Shown piece by piece: positions 1 to 8,536 of a stretch of DNA of 44,304 nt (within the stretch, counting starts at the first letter, position 1; each line of letters starts with the position of its first letter). The notes under the pieces are model-generated. The model saw only the letters and a program-made list of their open reading frames with translations, did no database searches and was not told the DNA's origin. This stretch comes from Acidobacteriota bacterium (lineage in GTDB: Bacteria; Acidobacteriota; Terriglobia; Versatilivoradales; Versatilivoraceae), in assembly GCA_028875575.1 (NCBI GenBank), contig JAPPDF010000098.1, forward strand, positions 1 through 44,304. The letters are read 5' to 3'. The translations under genes were made by a program, and so were the position numbers.

Positions 1-161
1 CGAGAAAAGGGCAATCCAAGAAGAGATACGAAGGACGACGAAGGGCCACCAAGCGTGACGGCTCTGCCGCATGGGCAGGGCCGCGGCCCGGCAAGCCGGC
101 GCCTACCCCCTCGAGGAGCAAGAGTGACGGGGGCCATCCGGCTGGCCTTTCAAGATTCCGA

Positions 162-189
162 CCGGTGCGCTCCCCTTGCTGCGCACCGG
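162..189. repeat. Perfect 9-bp inverted repeat (hairpin)
   Basis: CCGGTGCGC at 162-170 and GCGCACCGG at 181-189 are perfect inverted copies around a 10-nt loop. The stem is GC-rich and no T-run follows, so it is not a standard intrinsic terminator. It lies about 95 nt upstream of the thioredoxin-like gene. It may be a remnant of a dispersed palindromic repeat or an RNA hairpin. The rest of 1-282 holds no gene that I can support. Confidence 0.5.
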
Positions 190-282
190 CCTCTCGTCCT
201 GTTCATGGAGTCCTATGGGTCCGTTGTTTCACTCTGGCATGATCCGCCCGCCAGGGTGTGGGGGAAGCCCAGGAGGTTTTTC

Positions 283-807
283 GTGATTACCAGGCCGATG
301 CGCTCGGCACTCTTCGTACTTCCGGCCATGCTCGCGCTTCTCCTGCCCGCCTTCGCCACCGAACAGGCCGCTCCCGCTTACCAGCCGGTCCTGCAGTACG
401 ACCCCGAACGCGATGCCGCCGCCGACATCGAGGCCGCCGTGGCCGAGGCCGGGCGCTCGAAACGGCACGTGCTGGTCGAGGTCGGTGGGGAGTGGTGCGT
501 CTGGTGCCACCGGCTGGACGACTACCTGAAGGAGAAAAAGAAGCTGAACGCGCTGCTGGAGCGGAACTTCGTGGTGGTCAAGGTGAACTACAGTCCGGAG
601 AACGAGAACGAAGAGGTGCTCTCGCGCTACCCCGAGGTGGCCGGCTATCCCCACTTCTTCGTGCTTGACGGCCGGGGCAAGCTGCTGCACTCGCAGGACA
701 CCGCCAGGCTGGAAAAGGGGAAGTCCTACCACGCCCGCAGGTTCAAGCGCTTCCTGACCCGCTGGGGACCGAAGAGGTTGGTTCCGTCCCGCCACCGGCG
801 CTATTGA
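283..807 (+). CDS. Secreted thioredoxin-fold protein (Thioredoxin_7-like)
   Basis: A 174-residue protein. The start is taken as GTG 283 because AGGAGG at 271-276 sits 6 nt upstream; an in-frame ATG at 298 is the alternative. Residues 1-25 form a signal peptide with a hydrophobic LFVLPAMLALLLPA core and a likely cleavage after AFA. The mature protein has a CVWC active site (Cys72 and Cys75) in the context EWCVWCH, and a YPHFF segment that fits the cis-proline loop of thioredoxin folds. Family knowledge suggests a periplasmic thiol-disulfide role such as reducing or isomerising secreted proteins. The partner is unknown. The next gene lies on the opposite strand, so it is probably monocistronic. 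The fold call is strong, the substrate is not. Confidence 0.8.
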   Translation: MITRPMRSALFVLPAMLALLLPAFATEQAAPAYQPVLQYDPERDAAADIEAAVAEAGRSKRHVLVEVGGEWCVWCHRLDDYLKEKKKLNALLERNFVVVKVNYSPENENEEVLSRYPEVAGYPHFFVLDGRGKLLHSQDTARLEKGKSYHARRFKRFLTRWGPKRLVPSRHRRY

Positions 808-813
808 GGGTCC

Positions 814-1938
814 TCAACAGGACAGGCGCGCCCACTCCACGTCCATCCGTTCAGCCAGCCCCGCATAGTAGACGATCAGCACCTCCCCGTTGGGCAAGAC
901 CGTGGCGAAGGGCAGTCCGTAGCTCCAGTCGCTCATGACCGCCAAGGTGTCGGCCATGTTCTCTCCGGAAGAGGGGCGGTTCCTCATGGCGGCGGCGTGG
1001 TCGTAGATCACCACCTCGGTCTCGGGCGAGAAGGCCCCGTCAATGGAGGGCGCCAGCCGTGCCCGGATGGATTGGGTGCCGAACCGGTCCACCCAGGCCA
1101 GCACCGTTCTGCCGTCGGGCAGAATGGCGGGCCTGGCCGCCTGGTCCGTAAAGCCCAGGTCCTCGGGTTCGGACCAGCTCCGGCCCTCGTCCCGGCTGAT
1201 GCGGCGCCGGATGTTCAGGTAGGTTCCCGTCTGGCTGTCGAAATACCAGGTGAAGGTGACGATGCGCCCGTCGGGGGCCACTCCCGCCCGCTGGTCCCAG
1301 TTGAACATCCTGCCGGTCGGGTCCTGGCTCACCGTGTGGGGGGCGCTCCAGGATCTCCCCCCGTCCTCCGAATAGAGATAGACCACCCGCTGGTACCACC
1401 TGGAGGCGTCCAGGTAGGGCTTGTTGGTCTCCACGCTCAATGCCAGCCTGCCGCCGGCCAGCTCCATCAGGGGGCTGGTCACGCTGGGCGGCCCCAGCTC
1501 CTCCGGAGTGGGAATGACCCGCCAGGGGCTCCAGCTCCGGCCGCCGTCGTCCGACTCCGACCAGAGCACGGTCATGGGCAGGCAGCCCTCGGTTTCGGCA
1601 TGAAAGATCTTGGAGCCGGGGAAGGATTCTCGGTCCACCCACATGGAAATCAGCACCAGGCGCCCGGACGAGAGCTGGGTGGGATAGGTGCTCCACAGTA
1701 TCCCTCTCTTCCCCCCGATTCTGGGGGACTCCAGGGTCGTCGGTTCCGTCCAGCTCTGCCCCAGGTCTTCCGACCAGCGGATCTCGGAGGTGGCCCGGTC
1801 CGAGTCCTTGTTGGGGCCCACCTTGTAGGTGGCCAGCACTCTTCCGTCCTTCAGTCCCAGCAGCTTGGGAAAGGTCCCGACGGCCCGGTCGGTTCCTACC
1901 TCCCCCCGGTTCAGCGTCCCCCTGGCAACGATCTTCAT
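814..1938 (-). CDS. BNR/Asp-box repeat protein, sialidase-like beta-propeller
   Basis: A 374-residue protein with four clear Asp boxes: SEDLGQSW (56-63), SDDGGRSW (129-136), SEDGGRSW (190-197) and SRDEGRSW (248-255). These mark a six-bladed sialidase-type propeller. The ATG start has GGAGG a few bases upstream on the minus strand. There is no signal peptide or membrane segment, so the protein should be cytoplasmic, unlike most secreted sialidases. Catalytic arginines cannot be assigned by eye, so the activity (exo-sialidase or another glycosidase or lyase) is open. It is divergent from the T4SS operon and shares the 1,939-2,125 upstream region with it. Its stop lies only a few bases from the convergent thioredoxin-like gene. 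Confidence 0.8.
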   Translation of the reverse strand: MKIVARGTLNRGEVGTDRAVGTFPKLLGLKDGRVLATYKVGPNKDSDRATSEIRWSEDLGQSWTEPTTLESPRIGGKRGILWSTYPTQLSSGRLVLISMWVDRESFPGSKIFHAETEGCLPMTVLWSESDDGGRSWSPWRVIPTPEELGPPSVTSPLMELAGGRLALSVETNKPYLDASRWYQRVVYLYSEDGGRSWSAPHTVSQDPTGRMFNWDQRAGVAPDGRIVTFTWYFDSQTGTYLNIRRRISRDEGRSWSEPEDLGFTDQAARPAILPDGRTVLAWVDRFGTQSIRARLAPSIDGAFSPETEVVIYDHAAAMRNRPSSGENMADTLAVMSDWSYGLPFATVLPNGEVLIVYYAGLAERMDVEWARLSC

Positions 1939-2034
1939 GGCGTTCCTCCGGTGGTCACCGGCACAGTCTCACGGTGCTCTTCGTTCCTCTCGAAGCAGAA
2001 TAGCCGGCCCGAAAATTATTGTTGCAATCCCGCA

Positions 2035-2063
2035 GGGAGTCATTGTAAGTTTTACCCACTCCC
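2035..2063. promoter_or_regulatory. Dyad upstream of the T4SS operon
   Basis: GGGAGT (2035-2040) and ACTCCC (2058-2063) are perfect inverted 6-mers. A smaller offset pair, GTAA (2045-2048) and TTAC (2052-2055), lies inside. The site is in the relatively AT-rich divergent region between the BNR gene and virB2, about 60 nt before virB2. This is a plausible operator or 5' UTR hairpin; no regulator is identified. I could not pick out a convincing -35/-10 pair. Confidence 0.3.
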
Positions 2064-2125
2064 TCCGAGCAACATTCTACAGTTTCCAAACTAAATCTTG
2101 CCGAAAGAGAACGGCGGAGGATGTT

Positions 2126-2452
2126 ATGCCGACTGTCTCCGGTGTGTGCCGAATTGCGTCCAAGTTTGCCCCTTTTCGCAGGGGTATTCCAACTTTGCTT
2201 CTGCTGCTTCAAGAGAGTGCCCTGCTGGCTCAAGGGACCGGAACAAGCCCTTGGGTCATGGCCGTCGACGAATTGTCGAAAACGTTTACAGGCCCATTGG
2301 CGAAAGGGCTGTCACTCATCGCCATTGTGGTCGGAGGTTTGATGTTTGCTTACGGTGAAGGTGGATCCAAGCGAGCCATGGCCGGCACCATTTTCGGGCT
2401 GGGCATGGCTCTGGGGGCTGCCAATTTCATGAAGTGGCTATTTGGGGTGTGA
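2126..2452 (+). CDS. virB2: VirB2/TrbC-like type IV secretion pilin
   Basis: A 108-residue protein. ATG 2126 is chosen because CGGAGG at 2114-2119 is well placed; the open frame upstream overlaps the promoter region and the BNR gene. The N-terminal leader ends in a hydrophobic stretch (TLLLLLQ). Two further hydrophobic segments follow, around residues 60-75 (LSLIAIVVGGLMFAYG) and 84-105 (AMAGTIFGLGMALGAANF), which is the classic VirB2/TrbC prepilin layout. The family forms the T4SS pilus subunit after leader removal and insertion in the inner membrane. It is the first gene of the operon, 7 nt before virB3. The family assignment rests on topology and position, as expected for this divergent family. 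Confidence 0.75.
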   Translation: MPTVSGVCRIASKFAPFRRGIPTLLLLLQESALLAQGTGTSPWVMAVDELSKTFTGPLAKGLSLIAIVVGGLMFAYGEGGSKRAMAGTIFGLGMALGAANFMKWLFGV

Positions 2453-2459
2453 CCGCGAA

Positions 2460-2753
2460 ATGACAGGAAAACGCCGATGGAACGGCTATCCCGTCCTCAG
2501 CCGACCGCTGATGATTCTGGGCGTGGAACGGCGCTGGTTTCTCTTGAGCGCGACACTGGCAGTGTCGCTTTGGAATGCCGGTGACTCACTTCTGGCAGCA
2601 ATACTTGTTCTGGCATTGCTGCTTGCTACCGGCCGGCTGGCTTGGAAGCAGGATCCCAATATGCTGAGCCTGTTGCGGGAAGCCGCCCGATCCAAAGTGC
2701 GGTACGACCCCGGCAAATGGGCGGAAACGCCCTGGTACCTGGATCTCCGGTAG
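2460..2753 (+). CDS. virB3: VirB3-like inner-membrane T4SS protein
   Basis: A 97-residue protein starting at ATG 2460, 7 nt after the virB2 stop; an upstream ATG at 2442 would overlap virB2. It has the VirB3/TrbD layout: a short basic N-terminus with a YPVLSRPLMILGVERRW segment, then a hydrophobic hairpin at about 25-60, then a polar tail with a KQDPNML segment. VirB3 proteins associate with the VirB4 ATPase in the inner membrane and help assemble the pilus. The virB4 gene follows after 10 nt, which supports the call. Confidence 0.8.
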   Translation: MTGKRRWNGYPVLSRPLMILGVERRWFLLSATLAVSLWNAGDSLLAAILVLALLLATGRLAWKQDPNMLSLLREAARSKVRYDPGKWAETPWYLDLR

Positions 2754-2763
2754 GTGAGGTCAC

Positions 2764-5184
2764 ATGAACATGAATTCTGAAGCCCGGGACTACGGTAGAT
2801 CGGGAGCCCTTGCCGAAGAGATCCCCTATTGGGGGTGGCTGCCGGACGGAACAACCTGTCTCACTCGAGCGGGCGAACTCCTGGCCGCCGGCCGGTTGGC
2901 GCCTATGGGGATCGATGGACGGCGGCCCGAACACTTGGATCGAGTGCTGGATCGCTGGCAGCGGTTGCTGTCCGACATCGGTCCTCGCACGCGGCTTTAC
3001 TTCTATCTCCTTCGCCGGCCCAGTCGGTGGAATGAGATCCCGCAGCATGGTGGCGACGTCAGCAAGCTTTCCCAGCATCAAAGGCGCCTGTTCCTGGCAG
3101 GTCGGATTCGGGAGATGCAGACCTTTCTGGTGTGGTGCCATGACCCACAGTTGAGGTCTGCGGTCAATCGGGAGTCCGGCTGGACGTCCTTCGCACGCAG
3201 TTGGCTGGCTCGACAGGGCGGAATTCCCGAAACGGCGTACCTTTATGCAGCCATTCAAACCGCAGCGGATGGTTTTCGCCAGCTTGTGCAAGCCCATCGG
3301 GCCCTGGTGGAGGATCTCACTCCCATTGAATTGCTGACTCCCAAGTCTGGATCGTGCCTGTTGAGCGAGTTGATCAACCGTCCCGGCACTTCCTGGGATG
3401 GAGCCACCGGAAGCGGGCTCAACTGGCGCCTGGCCCTTTCCGAGCTGGAGGCGGAACGCCGCCATCTTCGCCTGGATGGCGAGCCGGTCATTCTCTACTC
3501 CCTTCTGTCCCCACCTGGCCAAGCCTCTGCGAATCTGCTCAACGATCTCTATTGCCTGGATGCCACTCTGACGGTTTCCCTGGAATGGAGGCCTCTGGAG
3601 CTGGACCAGGCTCGGAAGAGAATTCGATCGGCTCGCCGACACTATTTCGCCAAGCGCTACTCCCTTGCAGCTCACATGCAGGAGAAGGAAGGAACGGATA
3701 CGGCAATGGTGGACTCGGCTGCCGAGGTCGAGTCCGAGCGGCTCGGGGAAGCGCTGGTGGAACTCGAAGCCGACGGGATTGCTTATGGTGAAATGGCGCT
3801 CTGTATTGCATTGCACGGAGAACTGGGAGAGATCGAACGCCTGGACGGCGATGTGCGACGTATCTTTTCCTCTCACGACGCCAAAGTCATCCGGGAGGGA
3901 TACGGACAGTTGCCCGCCTGGTTCTGCCGCTGGCCGGCCCAGCCCAGGAAGCGTCAGGTTCGCACCCTGTTCGGTTCCGCCGGCCTGGCCGCCTGCCTGG
4001 CTCCCATCTTCGGTCCTCCGGTCGGATACTCGACCAGCAGGCACTTGCGGCGTCCCGCATTGGCGGTCCTGGAAACCCGCTGGCAAACCCCCTTTCACTA
4101 CGACCTCTTTGACGGCGACGTGGGACACACGCTGGTGCTCGGGGCGACCGGAAGCGGCAAGTCGTTCCTGCTGAATTTCCTGCTTGTCTCAGCCCTTCAG
4201 TACCAACCCAGGGTTCTGATACTCGACCTGGGTGGATCCTACCGTTGGCTCACGGCCTTTCTGGGGGGAAGCTACCTGGAGATGGCTCCCTCCGGAGCAC
4301 TCAATCCTGCCTTTCAATTAAGGCCGTTCTCCCTACCTCGCACCGAGCGATCCTTTCAATTCCTCACCGGTTGGGTGGTTCGCCTGTTGCGACTGGGCGG
4401 GTGGACGGTGGAAGGCGACGACACCAATGAAATTCGCAGCCGCGTTCAAGACCTCTATCTCTTCTCTCCCGATCGGCGCACATTGAGCGCCCTGGTGCGA
4501 GCCCTTCCCAGCAAGATGTGGCCGGCAATGTCGCGCTGGCATGGCGATGGAGCCTGGGCAAGCTATTTCGACCACTCCGCCGCTGGGGCGGATCTCGATC
4601 TGAAAGACTGGCAGGTTATCGATCTGGCTGGAGCGGCTGAACATGAGGACCTCTGCGAAGCAGCCCTGTTTTACCTGCTCGAACGCCTGCGCCTGCAGTT
4701 GGAAGACCCTGCCGACATCGCCCGGGTGAAGCTCATGGTAGTGGACGAGGCTTGGCGCTATCTGCGCGATCCTGCCGTCGTGGCTTACCTGGCCGAATCT
4801 GCGAAGACCTGGCGCAAACGCAACGCTGCCCTGGTCATGGCCACCCAGTCAGCAGCGGATATCACCGGAACCGCTGGTGCCGAACCGCTCCTGGAGTCGA
4901 TGCCGACCAAGATATTTCTGGCCAACCCGGATTTGCCGACTCAGGCCGGCCGGATGTTTCAGCTCAATGAAGGGGAATTTGAACTTGTCAGAGAATTGGT
5001 TCCCAAGCGGGAGCTCTACCTGCGGCGTCCGAGTTTGACCGGAGTACTGCGGCTGAACGTGGATCCAAAGAGCTACTGGCTATATACCTCCTCGCCGCCT
5101 GATGCGGAAAGGCGGAGCGATTTCATCCAGCGATACGGGTTGAAACAGGGCATTGAACGGTTGTCCAAGGGAGTGGCGGGATGA
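2764..5184 (+). CDS. virB4: VirB4-family T4SS ATPase
   Basis: An 806-residue protein, about the usual VirB4 length. The C-terminal ATPase half carries Walker A GATGSGKS (460-467) and Walker B LMVVDEAW (about 657-664), followed by a helicase-like MATQSAAD segment typical of VirB4/TraC. The N-terminal half has the CagE/TrbE-type region. VirB4 is the hexameric inner-membrane ATPase that powers pilus biogenesis and substrate transfer. GGTGAGGT just upstream serves as the ribosome binding site; ATG 2770 is an alternative start. The stop overlaps the virB9 start by 4 nt, so the two are translationally coupled. Confidence 0.95.
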   Translation: MNMNSEARDYGRSGALAEEIPYWGWLPDGTTCLTRAGELLAAGRLAPMGIDGRRPEHLDRVLDRWQRLLSDIGPRTRLYFYLLRRPSRWNEIPQHGGDVSKLSQHQRRLFLAGRIREMQTFLVWCHDPQLRSAVNRESGWTSFARSWLARQGGIPETAYLYAAIQTAADGFRQLVQAHRALVEDLTPIELLTPKSGSCLLSELINRPGTSWDGATGSGLNWRLALSELEAERRHLRLDGEPVILYSLLSPPGQASANLLNDLYCLDATLTVSLEWRPLELDQARKRIRSARRHYFAKRYSLAAHMQEKEGTDTAMVDSAAEVESERLGEALVELEADGIAYGEMALCIALHGELGEIERLDGDVRRIFSSHDAKVIREGYGQLPAWFCRWPAQPRKRQVRTLFGSAGLAACLAPIFGPPVGYSTSRHLRRPALAVLETRWQTPFHYDLFDGDVGHTLVLGATGSGKSFLLNFLLVSALQYQPRVLILDLGGSYRWLTAFLGGSYLEMAPSGALNPAFQLRPFSLPRTERSFQFLTGWVVRLLRLGGWTVEGDDTNEIRSRVQDLYLFSPDRRTLSALVRALPSKMWPAMSRWHGDGAWASYFDHSAAGADLDLKDWQVIDLAGAAEHEDLCEAALFYLLERLRLQLEDPADIARVKLMVVDEAWRYLRDPAVVAYLAESAKTWRKRNAALVMATQSAADITGTAGAEPLLESMPTKIFLANPDLPTQAGRMFQLNEGEFELVRELVPKRELYLRRPSLTGVLRLNVDPKSYWLYTSSPPDAERRSDFIQRYGLKQGIERLSKGVAG

Positions 5185-6038
5185 ACGCAGCACTACCCAC
5201 GGGAATTCCGTTTCCCACCATCGCGTTCCTGGTGGTCTGCTGGACTGTGCTGTCAGGAGTCGCGACCGGAAGTGGCGTGCTTCGAGTCAATGAGAGGCAG
5301 GATCAGATTATCGAGATCCGGGCCAAGGTTCGACATACGACTGTGCTGGTTCTCCCGAAGACTGAAAATATCCTGGACTTCGTGGTTGGCGACTCCGACT
5401 ACTGGCACCTTAGCGGGGCAGCCAACCTGGCATACCTCAAACCCATCGCCACGGGTGTGCGCACCAACGTGACGCTGGTATGCGCCAGCGGTCGGATCTA
5501 CACCTTTCTGGCGAGTGAAGGCGCCGAGTCCCCTCACCTCGTGGTTCGAATCGAACGGACCGGAGGTGGGTACGGCCATGCCGCCGAGTCGCCGCACAAG
5601 CCGGCATTCGTCTCGCGAAGCATGGTGGAGGGATACCAATACGCGGCACGGCAAGCAAACGAGGCCGCGCTGGCCGCCAAGAGCGATGCGGAGGCCCGGG
5701 TCAACGAGGCAAAGCAGGAGGCCGCCAAGACCATCGATCAGTTTCGCTCCAGCTATCCGGCTCGCTTGAAGTGGCCGTACCGTCTCGAAAAAAGGGCATT
5801 TGAGCGACCGTTTCTGGTCGAAGCCCTTTGGCACGACGGTCAGTTTACCTATCTGCGCTGTCAGGCGCAGGAATCCCCGGCGCTCTACGAGTTGAAGGAT
5901 GGATCGCCCAACCTGGTGTCCTATGACCTCAGCCAGGATGGACTCTATGTGGTACGGCATGTCTTGGGCGACGGCTGGCTTGCCATTGGGAACAATAAGG
6001 CCAAGTGGCGGTTTGTGGATGCAGGACTACAACCCTAG
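5181..6038 (+). CDS. virB9: VirB9/TrbG-like outer-membrane complex protein
   Basis: A 285-residue protein with a hydrophobic N-terminal export signal (FLVVCWTVLSGVA). The N-terminal VirB9 domain has a KTENILDFVVGDSDYW core. A charged, alanine-rich helix lies at about 150-185. The C-terminal domain has FTYLRCQ and GLYVVRHV, typical of VirB9/CagX. In the family, VirB9 with VirB7 and VirB10 builds the periplasm-spanning core complex at the outer membrane. No VirB7 lipoprotein gene was recognised nearby. The start overlaps the virB4 stop (ATGA) and virB10 begins 4 nt after the stop. Confidence 0.9.
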   Translation: MNAALPTGIPFPTIAFLVVCWTVLSGVATGSGVLRVNERQDQIIEIRAKVRHTTVLVLPKTENILDFVVGDSDYWHLSGAANLAYLKPIATGVRTNVTLVCASGRIYTFLASEGAESPHLVVRIERTGGGYGHAAESPHKPAFVSRSMVEGYQYAARQANEAALAAKSDAEARVNEAKQEAAKTIDQFRSSYPARLKWPYRLEKRAFERPFLVEALWHDGQFTYLRCQAQESPALYELKDGSPNLVSYDLSQDGLYVVRHVLGDGWLAIGNNKAKWRFVDAGLQP

Positions 6039-6042
6039 CCCC

Positions 6043-7374
6043 ATGATTCATTGGAAACAAATGCACTCCAAACCGGCCGGAGCACTCCCCGGCAACCTGA
6101 TGACCCGCATCGGCGTTGGAGCCATCGCCGTGCTTTGCGGGGCGCTGATGCTCACCCATTCCTTCACCAAGACGAACAGGGCTCCCGCTGCAAGTTCCGA
6201 TGCGATCCCACAACCCGCAAATCAGGGCGTTCAACGACACCTCAGTGCTCTCATCGACAGAGAAACCGAACGGCAGGAGCAGCGGCTTGCCGCCCGGGCC
6301 TTGGACAGACTGCCTTGGCCAACGCCGGCGTCAGCACCCTCCGATGAACTGAATCAGTCCGCAATGGTCCCGGTTGTCCGGGAAGCTGGGGGGGTGCTTG
6401 TGAACTCGGATCCGGGACCGAGCGAGGACGAGATCAAGCTGCGTGAGAGTCTGCGTCTGGAGGATATCGAGAGGCGAGCCAGGTCTCTTCGTTCCCGACC
6501 GTTGGTCCAAACCTACCGATCCGATCGGGGTACGGAGGAGATATCCCTCAAGCCGGAGCCTGGTTCGGCTGCATTCCAGCCGGAGGAGGCTTCAAGGGTG
6601 CCCTCTACTGCGGAATCGGAACTGCGGGATGTCGTGGCCAACCTCAGTGCCGCGCTGAACTCCTCCAGCTCCGATACGAATGGGCTGTCCGGCGCCCTGA
6701 AGAGACCTGCCCCTTCACGTCCTTCCGTGGAGGTTTCCAAACAGTCCTCCGCGGACCCGGCACGCCCTTCCAAACTGGTCCAGTCCTCGGACCCGCCGGG
6801 TTGGGAGCGGATTTATCAGGGGGCCTTTCTGGAGGGCGTCCTTTTGACGCAACTTTCAGGAGACTTCCCCGGACCGGTACTGGCCATGGTATCGGTGCCG
6901 TTTTACTCTCAAGATCGCCAGCGGGTCCTGGTGCCGCGGGGAGCGCGGGCGGTCGGCACGGCGCGGGAGGTCACTCACAGCGACCAGCAACGGCTGGCCG
7001 TGACCTTCGACCGATTGTTTCTCCCCGACGGGCGATGGATATCCCTTGAATTCCGGGGACTCAGCCAAGTGGGGGAGTCGGCGCTCAAGGACCAGGTCGA
7101 CCGTCACTATGTTTCGACGTTTGCGGCCGCCGGAGCCGTCGGCGTGCTGTCGGGACTCACCCTGCAGGGAAGCACTCCCTACGGCGGGGGGATCCAGGGA
7201 CCTCGAGCCGGGTCGGGCCAGGGGTTTGGCTTGGCCGCAACCCAGATCCTGCAGCGCTTTCTCAATCGTCTACCCACCATAACCATCCGGGCCGGTCATC
7301 GGTTGCGAATCTGGTTCACGTCCGATGTGCTTGTGCCTAAATCAAGACCCAAGAAAGGAAGAGACCAGCCATGA
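6043..7374 (+). CDS. virB10: VirB10/TrbI-like core complex protein
   Basis: A protein of about 443 residues from ATG 6043; in-frame ATGs at 6019 and 6061 are alternatives and none has a strong Shine-Dalgarno. One transmembrane helix near the N-terminus (GVGAIAVLCGALMLTH) is followed by a long proline- and serine-rich periplasmic region. The conserved C-terminal TrbI domain includes GAFLEGVLLTQLSGDFPGPV, VLVPRGARAVGTA and FDRLFLPDGRW. VirB10 spans both membranes, senses ATPase activity and gates the outer-membrane pore. The stop overlaps the virB5 start by 4 nt. Confidence 0.93.
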   Translation: MIHWKQMHSKPAGALPGNLMTRIGVGAIAVLCGALMLTHSFTKTNRAPAASSDAIPQPANQGVQRHLSALIDRETERQEQRLAARALDRLPWPTPASAPSDELNQSAMVPVVREAGGVLVNSDPGPSEDEIKLRESLRLEDIERRARSLRSRPLVQTYRSDRGTEEISLKPEPGSAAFQPEEASRVPSTAESELRDVVANLSAALNSSSSDTNGLSGALKRPAPSRPSVEVSKQSSADPARPSKLVQSSDPPGWERIYQGAFLEGVLLTQLSGDFPGPVLAMVSVPFYSQDRQRVLVPRGARAVGTAREVTHSDQQRLAVTFDRLFLPDGRWISLEFRGLSQVGESALKDQVDRHYVSTFAAAGAVGVLSGLTLQGSTPYGGGIQGPRAGSGQGFGLAATQILQRFLNRLPTITIRAGHRLRIWFTSDVLVPKSRPKKGRDQP

Positions 7375-8279
7375 AGAAGAGAATCGTTTCCCTCGTGCTG
7401 CTCGTCAGCCTCTGCGCCGCTCCCCTCTACGGCATCGACCCCGTTGCGGCCGCCCAAAGAGCCCAGATGATCGTGAACCAGCTTCTACAAAGGCTGAACG
7501 AGAAAATGCAGATCGCCAACCAAGTCACTCAAATCAGGCAATTTACCGAACAGCTTACCAAGACCAGGGAACAGATCCTCCACATGAAGGAGGCTGCCTT
7601 GGGGCAAATCGGAGCGCTTGAGGAGTCTTTCGCGGAGTTGGTCGCGGGACCCACCAACCTGGTAGTCGATACTATGCAGTGGCAGACGGAATTTACAGGG
7701 TCAGCCAGAGAGTTGGTTGGCGCTGCCAAACGGCTGGCCTCCGGCCAACCGCTGCGGGAAAGCTGGAGAAAAATCCTGAATCAAATTCAAACCAACCAGG
7801 CAGACATCGTTGAACTGTTGAGCCATCTGGATCCCCAGGTGGCGGCCCGGGTATCGGATCACTACCTTCAGGACCGGGAAGAAGCCGACAATCGACGTGT
7901 GACCACCTACCTGGTTGACGACTCGGCGACGGCATTGATCGAAACTGCAGCGAGCGCGCGAGAGTCTCTCCAGAAACTCCGTTCCAACAGCAATGTCTCG
8001 GACACCGCCTTGGCTCAAGCTCAGGTGACGGGTCTGGCCACCCAGGGAGAACTCCTATCCGCCATGGCGCAACTGATGGCTTTCGAGGCAGCACGGGGAA
8101 CCGCTCGAGACTACCAGGATGAACTCAAGCGGCGGCAGCAATGGAAGCAGTGGGAGCGGCGTCAAGAGGCAGGGAAGGTGCTGTTCGAAAAGCAACAGGC
8201 GGACATTGCCGCGAGCGCCGATGGACTACGGGAAGGCTTGGTCTACCGGATTCCGTCCGCCTTTGGTGATTCACATTAA
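7371..8279 (+). CDS. virB5: VirB5/TrbJ-like periplasmic T4SS protein
   Basis: A 302-residue protein with a clean signal peptide (MKKRIVSLVLLVSLCAAPLYG). The mature part is almost entirely helical: amphipathic coiled-coil at about 40-80 rich in Q, N and K (QIANQVTQIRQFTEQLTKTR), and a charged C-terminal helix around 250-275. This fits TrbJ/VirB5, the minor pilus or adhesin component. Sequence conservation in this family is low, so the call leans on position and fold type. The TAA stop (8277-8279) lies inside the TTAA that borders an inserted repeat element, so the stop is probably the original one retained at the insertion site. Confidence 0.78.
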   Translation: MKKRIVSLVLLVSLCAAPLYGIDPVAAAQRAQMIVNQLLQRLNEKMQIANQVTQIRQFTEQLTKTREQILHMKEAALGQIGALEESFAELVAGPTNLVVDTMQWQTEFTGSARELVGAAKRLASGQPLRESWRKILNQIQTNQADIVELLSHLDPQVAARVSDHYLQDREEADNRRVTTYLVDDSATALIETAASARESLQKLRSNSNVSDTALAQAQVTGLATQGELLSAMAQLMAFEAARGTARDYQDELKRRQQWKQWERRQEAGKVLFEKQQADIAASADGLREGLVYRIPSAFGDSH

Positions 8280-8524
8280 CCCGCATTTCTCACCAGGGGG
8301 CGTGATCATGGCGCAGGCATTTTCCCCTCAGCGCGTGCTCGGGAGCGAAGAGCGTAGCGGTCACTACGGTCGAGCGAGCATGGATGCGCTGAGGGGAAAA
8401 GGACAAGCCAGGGCGCGCCCAGCACCGTGTGTAGGCTGAAGACTCCATACAAAGCGCCACAAGATGTTAAACACGAATACGTTACTACCGTAGGCTCAGC
8501 GGCCTGGTGAGATATGCGGGTTAA
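8276..8524. mobile_element. MITE-like element between TTAA copies
   Basis: An element of 241 bp (8280-8520) is flanked by TTAA at 8276-8279 and 8521-8524. Its ends are 18-bp inverted repeats with one mismatch: CCCGCATTTCTCACCAGG (8280-8297) and CCTGGTGAGATATGCGGG (8503-8520). An inner inverted pair, TTTTCCCCTCAGCGC near 8320 and GCGCTGAGGGGAAAA near 8387-8401, gives a second hairpin. No transposase is encoded. Deleting the element with one TTAA leaves virB5 stop, 12 nt, virB6 start, like the other tight junctions of this operon. That is direct evidence of insertion. TTAA followed by CCC resembles the end layout of piggyBac-type elements; the transposase family is inference. Confidence 0.85.
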
Positions 8525-8536
8525 GCCCCCGGTCCC

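Noticed and set aside
5540-5570. tRNA-like GGTTCGAAT segment
   Set aside because: It lies inside the virB9 coding sequence and no acceptor or anticodon stem can be formed around it.
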